NCBI RefSeq assembly: GCF_014652835.1
Contig: NZ_BMZO01000002.1
Coordinates: forward strand, 248,001 to 312,000
DNA: 64,000 bases
From: Limoniibacter endophyticus
GTDB taxonomy: Bacteria > Pseudomonadota > Alphaproteobacteria > Rhizobiales > Rhizobiaceae
Direction: 5' to 3'
The notes under the pieces: generated by a model
Told to the model about the DNA's origin: nothing
The model's input: the letters and a program-made list of their open reading frames with translations, nothing else
Databases searched by the model: none
Part shown: positions 7,932 to 16,636 of the stretch, piece by piece
Numbering within the stretch: position 1 is the first letter of the stretch
How the letters are laid out: each line of letters opens with the position of its first letter
Translations under genes and position numbers: made by a program

Positions 7932-8423
7932 ATGCCGCGCATCGTGAAATCTTCCATCGGCGATCGGGTTGACGCGAAGGCGCTCTCGTCTTCGATTGGT
8001 GCGGGCAATGAACTGTCCTTCGCCTTGTACGGCGCCGCCAACCGCATGTTTCGGCTTCACAAGCCCTTCCTCGAGCCGCTTGGACTCACCTTCCCGCAAT
8101 ATCTCGTTCTGCTGGAACTGTTTGCGGGAACGCCGCGCACGGTGGGTGACCTTTGCGCCAAGCTCAGCATGGATACAGGCACTCTCACGCCACTTCTCAA
8201 GCGGCTCGAAGCGTCTGGCAAGGTCACTCGAACCCGGGACGTTGCCGATGAGCGCCGCGTCTTCGTGGATCTCACGTCGGAAGGGGAAGCGATACGCCAG
8301 CAGGTGCTGGCCATTAGTGGCCAGATCAGAAGCGCCTGCAAACTCGACGAGCAGGGCGTCTCCGACTTGAGGGGGACGCTTGATGCGCTCGCCTGGCCTG
8401 CCGACAGGTCCGGCGATCACTGA
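7932..8423 (+). CDS. MarR-family regulator, OhrR-like but without the sensing cysteine
   Basis: A 163-residue winged-helix protein. 'FALYGAANRMFRLHKPFLEPLGLTFPQYLVLLELF' and 'SMDTGTLTPLLKRLEASGKVTRTRDVADERRVFVDLT' match OhrR closely. In OhrR the peroxide-sensing cysteine lies just before the 'FALY' stretch; here that residue is S29, and the later tyrosine of OhrR is H43. Other cysteines remain (in 'DLCAKLS' and 'SACKLD'). I use the ATG at 7932; the frame is open upstream. It probably represses ohr at 7409-7428, but by a signal different from classical OhrR. Confidence 0.82.
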   Translation: MPRIVKSSIGDRVDAKALSSSIGAGNELSFALYGAANRMFRLHKPFLEPLGLTFPQYLVLLELFAGTPRTVGDLCAKLSMDTGTLTPLLKRLEASGKVTRTRDVADERRVFVDLTSEGEAIRQQVLAISGQIRSACKLDEQGVSDLRGTLDALAWPADRSGDH

Positions 8424-8451
8424 CGCACACTGAATACTGAAGGAAACAGCT

Positions 8452-9168
8452 ATGACCATGCATTCCAACAAACGCGAGTCCGAAGCCACGTTCGACGAAA
8501 CTCTGTCGTTTCAAGAGGCGACCCGCATACGCCGCTCCATCCGCGGTTTTCTCGACAAGCCCGTTCCCGACAGCGTGATCCGTGAGGTTCTGAAGGATGC
8601 CCAGTACGCGCCATCCAACTGCAACACACAGCCGTGGAACACGCACATCGTCCGCGGCGAAAAGCTCAAGCAACTGTCCCAGCTTCTGCACGGCAAGAAC
8701 GATGCCGGGGAGTTTAGCCCAGATTTCTCTTTTGACCAGAACGACTTTTACGGCGAATACCGCAAGCGTAATGACGCGCTGGGCAAGGCTTACTACGAGG
8801 CAATGAACGTCATGCGGGAGGACAAGGAGGGGAGGCGTCGCGTGGGCGCGATGAACTATTCGTTCTTCAATGCTCCACAAGCTGCGTTCCTGTTCATGCC
8901 GTCGTTTGGCGACAATGTGCGTGTCGCCGGTGACATGGGCATGTATGGCCAAACCTTCCTTCTGTCGCTTGCCGCACGCGGTCTGGGCGGCATCCCCCAA
9001 ACTGCACTCGGATTCTTCGCCGGAACGATCCGCGAGTTCCTTGGCATTCCCGAAGAATTGAAGCTGCTGTTTGGTATCTCTTTCGGATACGTGGACGAGG
9101 CGGCACCCGGTAACCGCATCTACATGGACCGCGTTCCGGTCGATACGAGCGTGACCTTCCACGTCTGA
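8452..9168 (+). CDS. Nitroreductase-family flavoprotein
   Basis: A 238-residue FMN-dependent nitroreductase. 'IRRSIRGFLDKPVPDSVIREVL.DAQYAPSNCNTQPWN' is the FMN-binding start of the family, and 'LAARGLGGIPQTALGFFAGTIREFLGIPEELKLLFGISFGY' is its C-terminal signature. An AAGGAAAC site lies just before the ATG. It sits 28 bp after the OhrR-like gene in the same direction and is probably co-transcribed, which suggests a role in handling oxidised or electrophilic compounds. The substrate is unknown. Confidence 0.85.
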   Translation: MTMHSNKRESEATFDETLSFQEATRIRRSIRGFLDKPVPDSVIREVLKDAQYAPSNCNTQPWNTHIVRGEKLKQLSQLLHGKNDAGEFSPDFSFDQNDFYGEYRKRNDALGKAYYEAMNVMREDKEGRRRVGAMNYSFFNAPQAAFLFMPSFGDNVRVAGDMGMYGQTFLLSLAARGLGGIPQTALGFFAGTIREFLGIPEELKLLFGISFGYVDEAAPGNRIYMDRVPVDTSVTFHV

Positions 9169-9292
9169 GGCCCAAGGGCGCAGTAAGGTTCGCTTGCTGC
9201 GTCCTTCTCCACATCAATCATGGCAGCCATAGGGCTTTGCCGCACGGTCTGCCGCGTCTTCGGCTCGGACCGATCATGACGAGGATTAATTC

Positions 9293-10039
9293 ATGAAGAT
9301 CGGTATTCTCGGAACGGGCAACATCGGCAAGACGCTGGTGAAGACGCTCGGTGCGACTGGTCACGACATCAAGGTTGCCAACTCTCGCGGTCCCGAAACG
9401 ATCGACGCCGACATTCTTGCGTCCGGTGCCCGCGCCGTGACGTCAGCCGAAGCGGTTGTCGGCGTCGACGTGGTGATACTGTCGACCCCGCTGGCGGCAA
9501 TTCCACAGATCGCTCCCCTGTTCGCCGACGTGCCGACAGAAACTGTCGTGATCGACACGTCCAACTACTATCCCAGACGCGACGGCGAGATCGCTGCGAT
9601 TGAAGCCGGGCAAACCGAAAGCGAGTGGGTCACGGGGCAACTTGGCCGTCCCATCGCCAAGGCCTGGAACGCCATCACCTCCGCCTCCTTCGCGCAAAAG
9701 GGTGCCCCAGCAGGAACGGCTGGGCGCATCGCTATTCCCGTTGCCGCCGATGGCAAGCGGGAGCGCGAAGTCGCAATGACACTGGTCGACGAGACTGGCC
9801 TCGATGCCGTTTATTCCGGGCCGCTTAGCGAGTCATGGCGCCAGCAGCCGGGCGCTCCTTGCTACTGCACAGACCTGACGCATGAGGAACTGGCCGACGC
9901 GTTGGCATCGGCGGAGCGGTCGCGTCTTCCCAAGCGCCGTGAACTGGCCATCGAGGCGATCATGGAACGGGTCGGCGACAGCACCACCAACCCCGACTCT
10001 GATTATGCCGTGCGATTGACACGCGCACTGTTCATGTGA
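9293..10039 (+). CDS. NADPH-dependent oxidoreductase, F420-dependent-reductase-like Rossmann protein
   Basis: A 248-residue protein beginning MKIGILGTGNIGKTLVKTLGATGH, a textbook GxGxxG Rossmann start of the 'NADP oxidoreductase, coenzyme F420-dependent' family. 'VVIDTSNYYPRRDGEI' and 'GRPIAKAWNAITSASFA' continue the family pattern. Alphaproteobacteria of this type do not make F420, so the partner is more likely flavin or a carbonyl substrate; that is inference. A GAGGA site precedes the ATG. It follows the nitroreductase by 124 bp in the same direction. Confidence 0.75.
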   Translation: MKIGILGTGNIGKTLVKTLGATGHDIKVANSRGPETIDADILASGARAVTSAEAVVGVDVVILSTPLAAIPQIAPLFADVPTETVVIDTSNYYPRRDGEIAAIEAGQTESEWVTGQLGRPIAKAWNAITSASFAQKGAPAGTAGRIAIPVAADGKREREVAMTLVDETGLDAVYSGPLSESWRQQPGAPCYCTDLTHEELADALASAERSRLPKRRELAIEAIMERVGDSTTNPDSDYAVRLTRALFM

Positions 10040-10138
10040 GGGCAACCGCGGGGCCGGAGGGGCGGGGAGCCTGTAACGCCGTGAACCTAACCATGAAGCA
10101 GAGAATATTTATCCCGTCGTCCGGGCGCCAGGTTTTCG

Positions 10139-11416
10139 CTAGAGGATCAAAACCGCCCGGAAATCATTTACGTTCGTGCCGGTTGGTCCGGAAATCAGCA
10201 GATCGTCAAGTGCTTCGAAGGCGGCAAAACTGTCGTGTCGTGACAGAATTTTCCGAGGGTTCAGCCCGAGCTTCCGCAGGCGAGCGACGCTTTCGCCAAA
10301 AGAGAATGCACCCGCATTCTCTTCCGAACCGTCTATCCCGTCCGTATCGGCTGCAAGGCAGGCAATATTCAATCCCTGAGTCGAGATCGCAAATTGCAAG
10401 GCAAACTCGGTGTTGCGGCCTCCGCGTCCGTCACTACCTGAATCCAGTGTCACCGTGGTCTCTCCGCCTGACAGCAGAAGGACGGGCTTTGAGAAGGGAC
10501 GGTTGCGAAGAGCGATTTCGCGGGCAATGGCGGCGTGGACCTTCGCGACTTCTTTCGCCTCGCCCTCAATAGCGTCCGACAAGATGACCGCCTCAATGCC
10601 GCGTGCTTTTGCCATTTCGGCTGCGGCTTCCAGCGATTGTCTTGCTGAAGCAATAAGATGCACCTCATTTCGTGCGAAAACAGGATCGTCTGGATATGGC
10701 GCCTCCGGTGATACTCGCTTAAGGAACGCCAGCACGTTCGGGGGCAGGTCGATCTTGAACTGTTCTATCGCATCGAGTGCGTCGGCGAGAGTGCTTGTGT
10801 CGGGAATGGTCGGACCGGACGCTACGAGAGCCGGCACGTCACCCGGAATATCCGAGATGATCAAGGACACGACCCTGGCTTTCGTCAGTGCGGCGAGCCT
10901 TCCGCCCTTTGTGCCGGAAAGCTGTTTGCGGATGGTGTTCATGGCCGATATTGGCGCACCCGATGCCAGAAGACTTCGGGCGACGGCAATTTCGTCCTCC
11001 AGCCGCAAGCCCTCGGGCGGGTCCGGCAACAACGCCGATCCCCCTCCTGATATCAGCGCGATGACCAGGTCGTCCGCATCCAGATCGGCTATGGCCGTCT
11101 TGAGCGCGCGCGCTGCAGAAATCCCGGCTTCATCCGGCACTGGATGCGCTGCCTCGAGGATTTTCACGGATTTTGTCGGACAGGCATATCCATATCGCGT
11201 GACAACGACGCCGGTGAGATCGCCCGACCAGATATCTTCCAGAACTGCGGCCATTTGGGCGCTGGCCTTACCGGCCCCAATCACCACCGTTCGACCGTTG
11301 CGGGGCCGCGAGGGGAGATGCTGTATCATGCGATGCCGCGGATCGGCAGCCGAAACCGCGGTGCGAAACAGGTCGCCAAGCAGATGCCGCGCTTCGGTCG
11401 GCGTCATAAGGGGCAT
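10139..11416 (-). CDS. Glycerate 2-kinase (MOFRL/GckA-TtuD family)
   Basis: A 425-residue protein. 'VVIGAGKASAQMAAVLE', 'VIALISGGGSALLPDPPEGL', 'MNTIRKQLSGTKGGRLA' and 'LLSGGETTVTL...GRGGRNTEFAL' are the signatures of the glycerate kinase II / MOFRL family. It phosphorylates D-glycerate with ATP; older names call such proteins hydroxypyruvate reductase (TtuD). In pathways it links tartronate, hydroxypyruvate or serine-cycle metabolism to glycolysis. It stands alone, convergent with the oxidoreductase at 10039. An alternative start lies three codons downstream. Confidence 0.85.
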   Translation of the reverse strand: MPLMTPTEARHLLGDLFRTAVSAADPRHRMIQHLPSRPRNGRTVVIGAGKASAQMAAVLEDIWSGDLTGVVVTRYGYACPTKSVKILEAAHPVPDEAGISAARALKTAIADLDADDLVIALISGGGSALLPDPPEGLRLEDEIAVARSLLASGAPISAMNTIRKQLSGTKGGRLAALTKARVVSLIISDIPGDVPALVASGPTIPDTSTLADALDAIEQFKIDLPPNVLAFLKRVSPEAPYPDDPVFARNEVHLIASARQSLEAAAEMAKARGIEAVILSDAIEGEAKEVAKVHAAIAREIALRNRPFSKPVLLLSGGETTVTLDSGSDGRGGRNTEFALQFAISTQGLNIACLAADTDGIDGSEENAGAFSFGESVARLRKLGLNPRKILSRHDSFAAFEALDDLLISGPTGTNVNDFRAVLIL

Positions 11417-11539
11417 GCGATTGCCCGTCTTTCGTGGCGCATGTCGATGCTCCTTCCGATGTGCTCGTCCATGGCCTGTAAAGTTGCCGATTACGACCGC
11501 TACCGCAATCGTAATCGTTCTGCTGCTCGATGGCCCTTG

Positions 11540-12124
11540 TCAGAAGCGGAAGTTCATTCCGGCCTTGACCGCGTGGCTGGTGACGTCAACGGGACGGCCG
11601 GTGGGCGTCTTGATATCGTCGAAACGGGACCGCTGATACTCGACCTTGATCGAGCGCCCTTCGCCAATAGATTGCTCGACGCCCGCGCCAAGTATCTTTG
11701 CCTCCTCCCAGGTGCCGCCGTCTCTGCTGCCGCGCATCTTGGCGAGGCCAAAGCCACCCGTTCCAAAGAGCAACGTGTCGCCCAGCGCAATGCCAGCCTT
11801 CAGCTTTGCAGCTCCGTTCCAGTCCTGTCGGACGACACCCTCGCTGGAATGCAGCTTTTGCCCACCTGCATGGCCAAGGTCCAGTTCGCCACCAACAACC
11901 AGCGGTCCGGCCTGATGGGTGAAACCTGCCTGAACACCTCCGGTCAGCGCGGTTCCGGATGTCATGTTGGGGAACCGACGCGACGCCACGCCCACATTCG
12001 CTCCGACGTAGGTACCGGAAAACCTGGCTTGCGACCCTCCAAGATCTTGAGCAGTGACGGGCACAGCACTGCCGATCAGGACGATTGCTGCCGCTGCGAC
12101 GTAAGCAAAAGGTGAGAAAGCCAT
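11540..12124 (-). CDS. Outer-membrane beta-barrel protein (Omp25/Omp31-like)
   Basis: A 194-residue protein with a signal peptide (MAFSPFAYVAAAAIVLIGSA, cleavage after PVTA) and a C-terminal phenylalanine (MNFRF), as in outer-membrane barrels. 'GTYVGANVGVASRR', 'GGVQAGFTHQAGPLVVGGELDLG' and 'FGTGGFGLAKMRG' follow the alternating pattern of the small Omp25/31 porin-like family of Rhizobiales. I chose the ATG at 12124 because TGGAG lies six to seven bases upstream; a longer frame starts at 12154. It is single-copy here and carried on the minus strand before the LysR gene. Confidence 0.8.
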   Translation of the reverse strand: MAFSPFAYVAAAAIVLIGSAVPVTAQDLGGSQARFSGTYVGANVGVASRRFPNMTSGTALTGGVQAGFTHQAGPLVVGGELDLGHAGGQKLHSSEGVVRQDWNGAAKLKAGIALGDTLLFGTGGFGLAKMRGSRDGGTWEEAKILGAGVEQSIGEGRSIKVEYQRSRFDDIKTPTGRPVDVTSHAVKAGMNFRF

Positions 12125-12253
12125 TTCGGTCTCCATGAAGCTTGGAATTGCCATGGAGTTGACGGTTAAAAGTTACTTAAAAGTTTCACGGGCAGTTCCA
12201 TCGATCCGCTCGCTCCGAAAATGGTAAATAATTGGTTATGGGGCGCCAGACGA

Positions 12254-13183
12254 CTATCCTGGCAGTGTCTCATCGGGATGGCGGTTTGCCGCACTGATTT
12301 CTGTCTTGATCCACTGAACGAAGTCTTCCGTCAGCGGCGTCTGGCGTTTCCCGTCAGGCACGACGACATAATAGGAATTCTGCGTCTTGAGCGGACTGTC
12401 GAAGACGGCGCAAAGACGCCCGCTGGCCAGTTCCGGTTCGATCAGGTAGCGGGGCAAGAGCGCAACGCCAATGCCGGCTGTGACTGCCTCGATCATCATC
12501 GAGAACTGATCGAAGCGATGACCGCGATAAAGCGCCTCGCTTTCCACGGCGTTTTGCTCGAACCAGAGGGCCCACGCCTTCGGACGCGTTGCGATGTGGA
12601 TCAAAGGATGTTCGAGCAGATGTTCGGCACGTGCGATCTTGCGGCTGGCGAGAAAGCTGGGGCTGGCGACCGGGATCAGCATTTCGTCACAGAGGAATTC
12701 ACACAGGGCATTGGCCCAGACGGGTTGGCCGTAGTGGATGGCAATGTCGAAGCTTTCCTCATCGAAACTGAAGGGGGCGGAGCGGGAGCTGACATCGATC
12801 AGCGTCCCGGGATGGATTTCCATGAATTGCGGCAGGCGGGGGATAAGCCAGCGACTGGCGAAGGTGGGCAGGGTGGCAATGGTCAGCGATGCCGGCGCAT
12901 GCGAGGTCGCCATGGCGCGCAGCATCATTTCTTCCGTCTGGCCGAGCAGACGGCGCACGTGAGGCAGGAGATTACGTCCGGCCTGCGACAGCACCACGCG
13001 CTGGCGCACGCGCTCGAAAAGCATCTGGCCGAGTTGTTCTTCCAGAAGTCTGATCTGACGGCTGACGGCGCTCTGGGTCAGGCTGAGCTCTTCCGCCGCG
13101 CGCGTAAAACTTCCATGTCGGGCTGCGCATTCGAAAGCCTGCAGCATGGTGATGTCCGGGATCAGACGGCGTGAAAGCTTCAT
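12254..13183 (-). CDS. LysR-family regulator (GcvA-like)
   Basis: A 309-residue regulator. The N-terminal winged helix is 'LQAFECAARHGSFTRAAEELSLTQSAVSRQIRLLEEQLGQMLFER' (residues about 14-58), and the effector domain follows ('SFDIAIHYGQPVW...GIGVALLPRYLIEPELASGRL'). The pattern resembles GcvA/AmpR-type members. It is divergent from ugpB, but 320 bp away. The intergenic stretch holds an inverted repeat CAAGT-CC-ACTTG (13253-13264), a possible binding site of this regulator. Whether it controls ugp or only itself cannot be told from sequence. Confidence 0.85.
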   Translation of the reverse strand: MKLSRRLIPDITMLQAFECAARHGSFTRAAEELSLTQSAVSRQIRLLEEQLGQMLFERVRQRVVLSQAGRNLLPHVRRLLGQTEEMMLRAMATSHAPASLTIATLPTFASRWLIPRLPQFMEIHPGTLIDVSSRSAPFSFDEESFDIAIHYGQPVWANALCEFLCDEMLIPVASPSFLASRKIARAEHLLEHPLIHIATRPKAWALWFEQNAVESEALYRGHRFDQFSMMIEAVTAGIGVALLPRYLIEPELASGRLCAVFDSPLKTQNSYYVVVPDGKRQTPLTEDFVQWIKTEISAANRHPDETLPG

Positions 13184-13394
13184 CAGGAATGCTCATCAAG
13201 TGGAGACAGAACGCCATGCGGCATGCCTGCGTTCATGTCATAATGTTTTGATCAAGTCCACTTGGAAACGGGCTTGATGGCGAGGATGCCATGGTAAGGA
13301 TGCGCCTGAAATCGCCCTGGATGCGATTATAGAACAGAGTCCACAGGAATGGGGATAGGCCCGGTGCGGATCTCCGTGGTTTGCATTCCGACGT

Positions 13395-13412
13395 CTGTCA
13401 CACGCCTGTCAC
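13395..13412 (+). promoter_or_regulatory. PHO box (PhoB binding site) upstream of ugpB
   Basis: Two identical copies of CTGTCAC separated by exactly 4 bases, which is the spacing of the PhoB consensus (CTGTCAT-N4-CTGTCAT). The second copy ends 91 bases before the ugpB start. This places the operon under phosphate-starvation control, as known for ugp in enteric bacteria and rhizobia. Confidence 0.85.
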
Positions 13413-13503
13413 GTAGAGTCGCAAAAGGATGATGCGTGCCCGGTCGCCTTTTCGCCATCATGGCAGGTGCGACCGCCTGTCATTCCGGACGAGAGACAAA
13501 TCC

Positions 13504-14826
13504 ATGCGATCGACGCTCAAGACCCTTCTTTTGGCTGCTGTTTCCGTGGCAGCCGTTTCCCCCGCCTTCGCTCAAACCGAAATCCAGTTCTGGCACGGCT
13601 TTAATGGCCGCCTGGCCGAGCTGCTGAACGCGCAGGTTGAAGAGTTCAACGGATCACAGAGTGACTATAAGGTTGTCGCGACACCGAAAGGCACTTATGC
13701 CGAAACGCTGAATGCCGGCATTGCTGCCTTCCGCGCCGGCGAACAGCCGCATATCCTTCAGGTTTTCGAAGTGGGCACGGCAACGATGATGGCCGCCAAG
13801 GGTGCCGTGAAGCCAGTTTACGAACTGATGGCTGAATCCGGTCTGCCTTTCGATCCGAAGAACTATCTCTCGCCGGTTGCCGGCTACTACACCAACACAG
13901 ACAACCAGATGCTGTCGTTGCCATATAATTCCTCCACGCCGGTCATGTACGTGAACCGCGACGCTCTGGAAGAAGCCGGTATCGATCCTGACATTGATCT
14001 TTCGACTTGGGAAAAAGTCACCCCGGTGCTCGCCAAGCTGAAGCAAAGCGGCCGTTCGTGCGGCTTCACCACCAGCTGGATGAGCTGGATCCAGCTTGAA
14101 ACCATGTCGGCGCTTCACAATATCGAATTTGCTACGAACGAAAACGGCTTCGGTGGCTTCGACACCGAACTCAAGTTCAACCAGCCGCTTCATGTCCAGC
14201 ACATCTCGTTGCTCGGCGATTGGGCCAAGGAAGGCTATTTCCAGTATGGTGGCCGCAGCTCCGCAGCTGGCCCGCTATTCCGCTCTGGCGAATGTGCGAT
14301 CTATACGGAATCGTCCGCTGGATATGCCGGCATCAAGTCGGAAGCCAAGTTCGACTTCGACGTGCGCCGCCTGCCTTATCATGAAGGCGTAGAGGGTGCT
14401 CCGCAAAATACCATTATCGGCGGCGCGTCGCTCTGGGCCATGTCGGGCAAAACCGCTGATGAGTACAAGGGTGTTGCTGCCTTCATGAACTTCCTGTCCT
14501 CCACGGATATTCAGGCAAAGTGGCATCAGGATACCGGCTATCTGCCGATCACCAATGCGGCTTATGAGAAGACCAAAGCCGACGGCTTCTATGAAAAGAA
14601 TCCCGGCACCGACATCGCTATCCTGCAGATGACGGAGAAGGAACCTACCGCTATCTCCAAGGGGGTTCGCCTTGGTTTCTTCAGCCAGATCCGCGATATC
14701 GTCGATGAGGAACTCGAGGGTGTCTGGAATGGCTCGAAGACAGCTGAAGATGCTCTCAATACGGCCGTCGAACGCGGCAACGAGCAGCTACGCCGCTTTG
14801 AAAGCGCCAACAGCGCCGGCAACTAA
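13504..14826 (+). CDS. ugpB: sn-Glycerol-3-phosphate ABC transporter, substrate-binding protein UgpB
   Basis: A 440-residue periplasmic protein. The signal peptide spans residues 1-23 (cleavage after SPAFA), followed directly by 'QTEIQFWHGFNGRLAELLNAQVEEFN', the UgpB hallmark. 'GGASLWAMSGKTADEYKGVAAFMNFLS' is the C-terminal signature of family 1 binding proteins. It captures glycerol-3-phosphate and glycerophosphodiesters for import. The open frame starts at 13429, but the ATG at 13504 with GAGAG before it gives a proper signal peptide. It is first in ugpBAEC and lies behind a PHO box. Confidence 0.93.
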   Translation: MRSTLKTLLLAAVSVAAVSPAFAQTEIQFWHGFNGRLAELLNAQVEEFNGSQSDYKVVATPKGTYAETLNAGIAAFRAGEQPHILQVFEVGTATMMAAKGAVKPVYELMAESGLPFDPKNYLSPVAGYYTNTDNQMLSLPYNSSTPVMYVNRDALEEAGIDPDIDLSTWEKVTPVLAKLKQSGRSCGFTTSWMSWIQLETMSALHNIEFATNENGFGGFDTELKFNQPLHVQHISLLGDWAKEGYFQYGGRSSAAGPLFRSGECAIYTESSAGYAGIKSEAKFDFDVRRLPYHEGVEGAPQNTIIGGASLWAMSGKTADEYKGVAAFMNFLSSTDIQAKWHQDTGYLPITNAAYEKTKADGFYEKNPGTDIAILQMTEKEPTAISKGVRLGFFSQIRDIVDEELEGVWNGSKTAEDALNTAVERGNEQLRRFESANSAGN

Positions 14827-14845
14827 ACCGTAATTTTGTCAAAAA

Positions 14846-14871
14846 CGCTGCCCGGTTTCGGCCGGGCAGCG
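14846..14871 (+). terminator. GC hairpin between ugpB and ugpA
   Basis: CGCTGCCCGG, a 6-nt loop, then CCGGGCAGCG: a perfect 10-bp stem without a following T run. Such hairpins often stabilise the binding-protein message or partly stop transcription, so that ugpB is made in excess over the permeases. Confidence 0.6.
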
Positions 14872-14899
14872 ATTTCGTATACAGAAACGAGTGGGAGCG

Positions 14900-15781
14900 A
14901 TGGAAAAGCGCGTCACCTTTCCCAATAGCTGGCTCGCATGGGCGCTGATTGCTCCGCAGGTCATCATCACCTTGATCTTTTTCATCTGGCCGGCCTGGCA
15001 GGCAGTTTACCAATCCGCCTTCGTTCCGGACCCTTTCGGCTTCTCCAGCCAATTTGTCGGTTTCGGCAATTTCCGCTATCTTTTCGCAAGCCAGGTCTAT
15101 CTGAATTCCTTCGTTACCACGGCAACCTTCAGCGCCCTGGTGACTTTTGCGTCGATGGGTTTTGCCCTGTTTTTCGCGGTTATGGTTGACCGGATCATCA
15201 AGGGCTCTACCACTTACCGCATGTTATTTCTGTGGCCTTACGCCGTTGCTCCAGCTGTAGCCGGCGTACTGTGGCTCTTCCTGTTTTCGCCGTCTATCGG
15301 CATTGTCAGCTATGGCCTGATGCAATTTGGCTATCGCTGGAACCACCTGGTGAATGGCGATGAGGCGATGCTCCTCGTCGTTCTGGCCAGCTCATGGAAG
15401 CAGATCAGCTATAATTTCCTGTTCTTTCTGGCGGGTTTGCAGGCAATACCCAAAAGTTTGATCGAAGCTGCCGCCATCGATGGGGCTAGTTTCTGGCGCC
15501 GTTTCTGGACGATCGTCTTTCCGCTTCTGTCACCAACGACGTTTTTCCTGCTCGTGGTCAACATTGTCTATGCCTTCTTCGACACGTTCGGCATCATCCA
15601 TACCATGACCAGCGGTGGCCCGCAGCAGTCCACAACGACGTTGGTCTACAAGGTCTATGCTGACGGTTTTGTCGGCCAGGATCTGGGCTCGTCCTCGGCG
15701 CAATCGGTGGTGCTTCTCGTCATTGTTGGTCTGCTGACAATCATTCAGTTCAAATATATCGAGAGACGGGTGCATTACTGA
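14900..15781 (+). CDS. ugpA: Glycerol-3-phosphate ABC transporter permease UgpA
   Basis: A 293-residue inner-membrane permease with six predicted helices. The EAA loop '[22 protein letters not shown]' contacts UgpC. Length equals that of E. coli UgpA. The ATG at 14900 follows a GGGAG site at once; a GTG nine bases earlier would use no site. The stop overlaps the ATG of ugpE by one base. It forms the channel with UgpE. Confidence 0.92.
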   Translation: MEKRVTFPNSWLAWALIAPQVIITLIFFIWPAWQAVYQSAFVPDPFGFSSQFVGFGNFRYLFASQVYLNSFVTTATFSALVTFASMGFALFFAVMVDRIIKGSTTYRMLFLWPYAVAPAVAGVLWLFLFSPSIGIVSYGLMQFGYRWNHLVNGDEAMLLVVLASSWKQISYNFLFFLAGLQAIPKSLIEAAAIDGASFWRRFWTIVFPLLSPTTFFLLVVNIVYAFFDTFGIIHTMTSGGPQQSTTTLVYKVYADGFVGQDLGSSSAQSVVLLVIVGLLTIIQFKYIERRVHY

Positions 15782-16626
15782 TGGACGGCATGGTCGAAAA
15801 ACGCGGAGCGGGCTTCCTGCTCACGCATCTCTCGCTTCTGGTCGGCGTGCTGGTCATTTGCTTTCCGGTTTATATTGCGTTCGTGGCGGCCTCGCACACA
15901 CATGCTGAAATCCTGTCGACACCAATGCCGCTTCTGCCGGGGCCACTGTTCTTCGACAATATCGGACGAGCCTTGTTCCACGGTACGCAGGTGCCCGTCT
16001 GGTTGATGCTGTTCAATTCGCTGGTCATGGCGCTCGGCATCACCATCGGAAAGATAGTGATCTCGCTGACTTCTGCCTATGCGATCGTCTACTTCCGGTT
16101 TCCGCTTCGAATGTTCTTCTTCTGGATGATCTTCATGACGCTGATGCTGCCCGTCGAGGTGCGCATCGTGCCGACTTTCGAAGTGGTGGCGAGCCTCGGC
16201 ATGCTCAACAGTTATTCCGGGCTGATCTTTCCGCTCATTGCCTCGGCAACCGCGACGTTTCTGTTCCGCCAAGTCTTTCTGACAATCCCGGACGAGATGG
16301 TGGAAGCTGCGCGTATCGACGGGGCGGGACCGGTGCGTTTCTTCTTCGATATTCTGATTCCGATGTCGCGCACGAATATTGCCGCTCTTTTCGTGATCCT
16401 CTTCATCTATGGCTGGAACCAGTATCTGTGGCCGATGCTTGTGACCACGCGTCCGGAATTCAACACAGTCATCATGGGCCTCAACCACATGATCCCGCGC
16501 TCGGACGATTATGGCGACTGGCCGCTTGTCATGTCGACGGCGATCCTGGCGATGCTGCCGCCGCTCGTCGTGGTGGTGCTGATGCAGCGCCTTTTCGTCA
16601 AAGGCCTGGTCGAGAGCGAGAAATAA
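15781..16626 (+). CDS. ugpE: Glycerol-3-phosphate ABC transporter permease UgpE
   Basis: A 281-residue second permease, the same length as the E. coli protein. It has about six membrane helices and the EAA motif '[21 protein letters not shown]'. The N-terminal '[28 protein letters not shown]'-like segment is the usual first helix and periplasmic loop. It is translationally coupled to ugpA (TGATG) and followed after 10 bases by ugpC. A 297-codon frame on the opposite strand is only a shadow of this gene. Confidence 0.92.
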   Translation: MDGMVEKRGAGFLLTHLSLLVGVLVICFPVYIAFVAASHTHAEILSTPMPLLPGPLFFDNIGRALFHGTQVPVWLMLFNSLVMALGITIGKIVISLTSAYAIVYFRFPLRMFFFWMIFMTLMLPVEVRIVPTFEVVASLGMLNSYSGLIFPLIASATATFLFRQVFLTIPDEMVEAARIDGAGPVRFFFDILIPMSRTNIAALFVILFIYGWNQYLWPMLVTTRPEFNTVIMGLNHMIPRSDDYGDWPLVMSTAILAMLPPLVVVVLMQRLFVKGLVESEK

Positions 16627-16636
16627 GGAAAAGACA

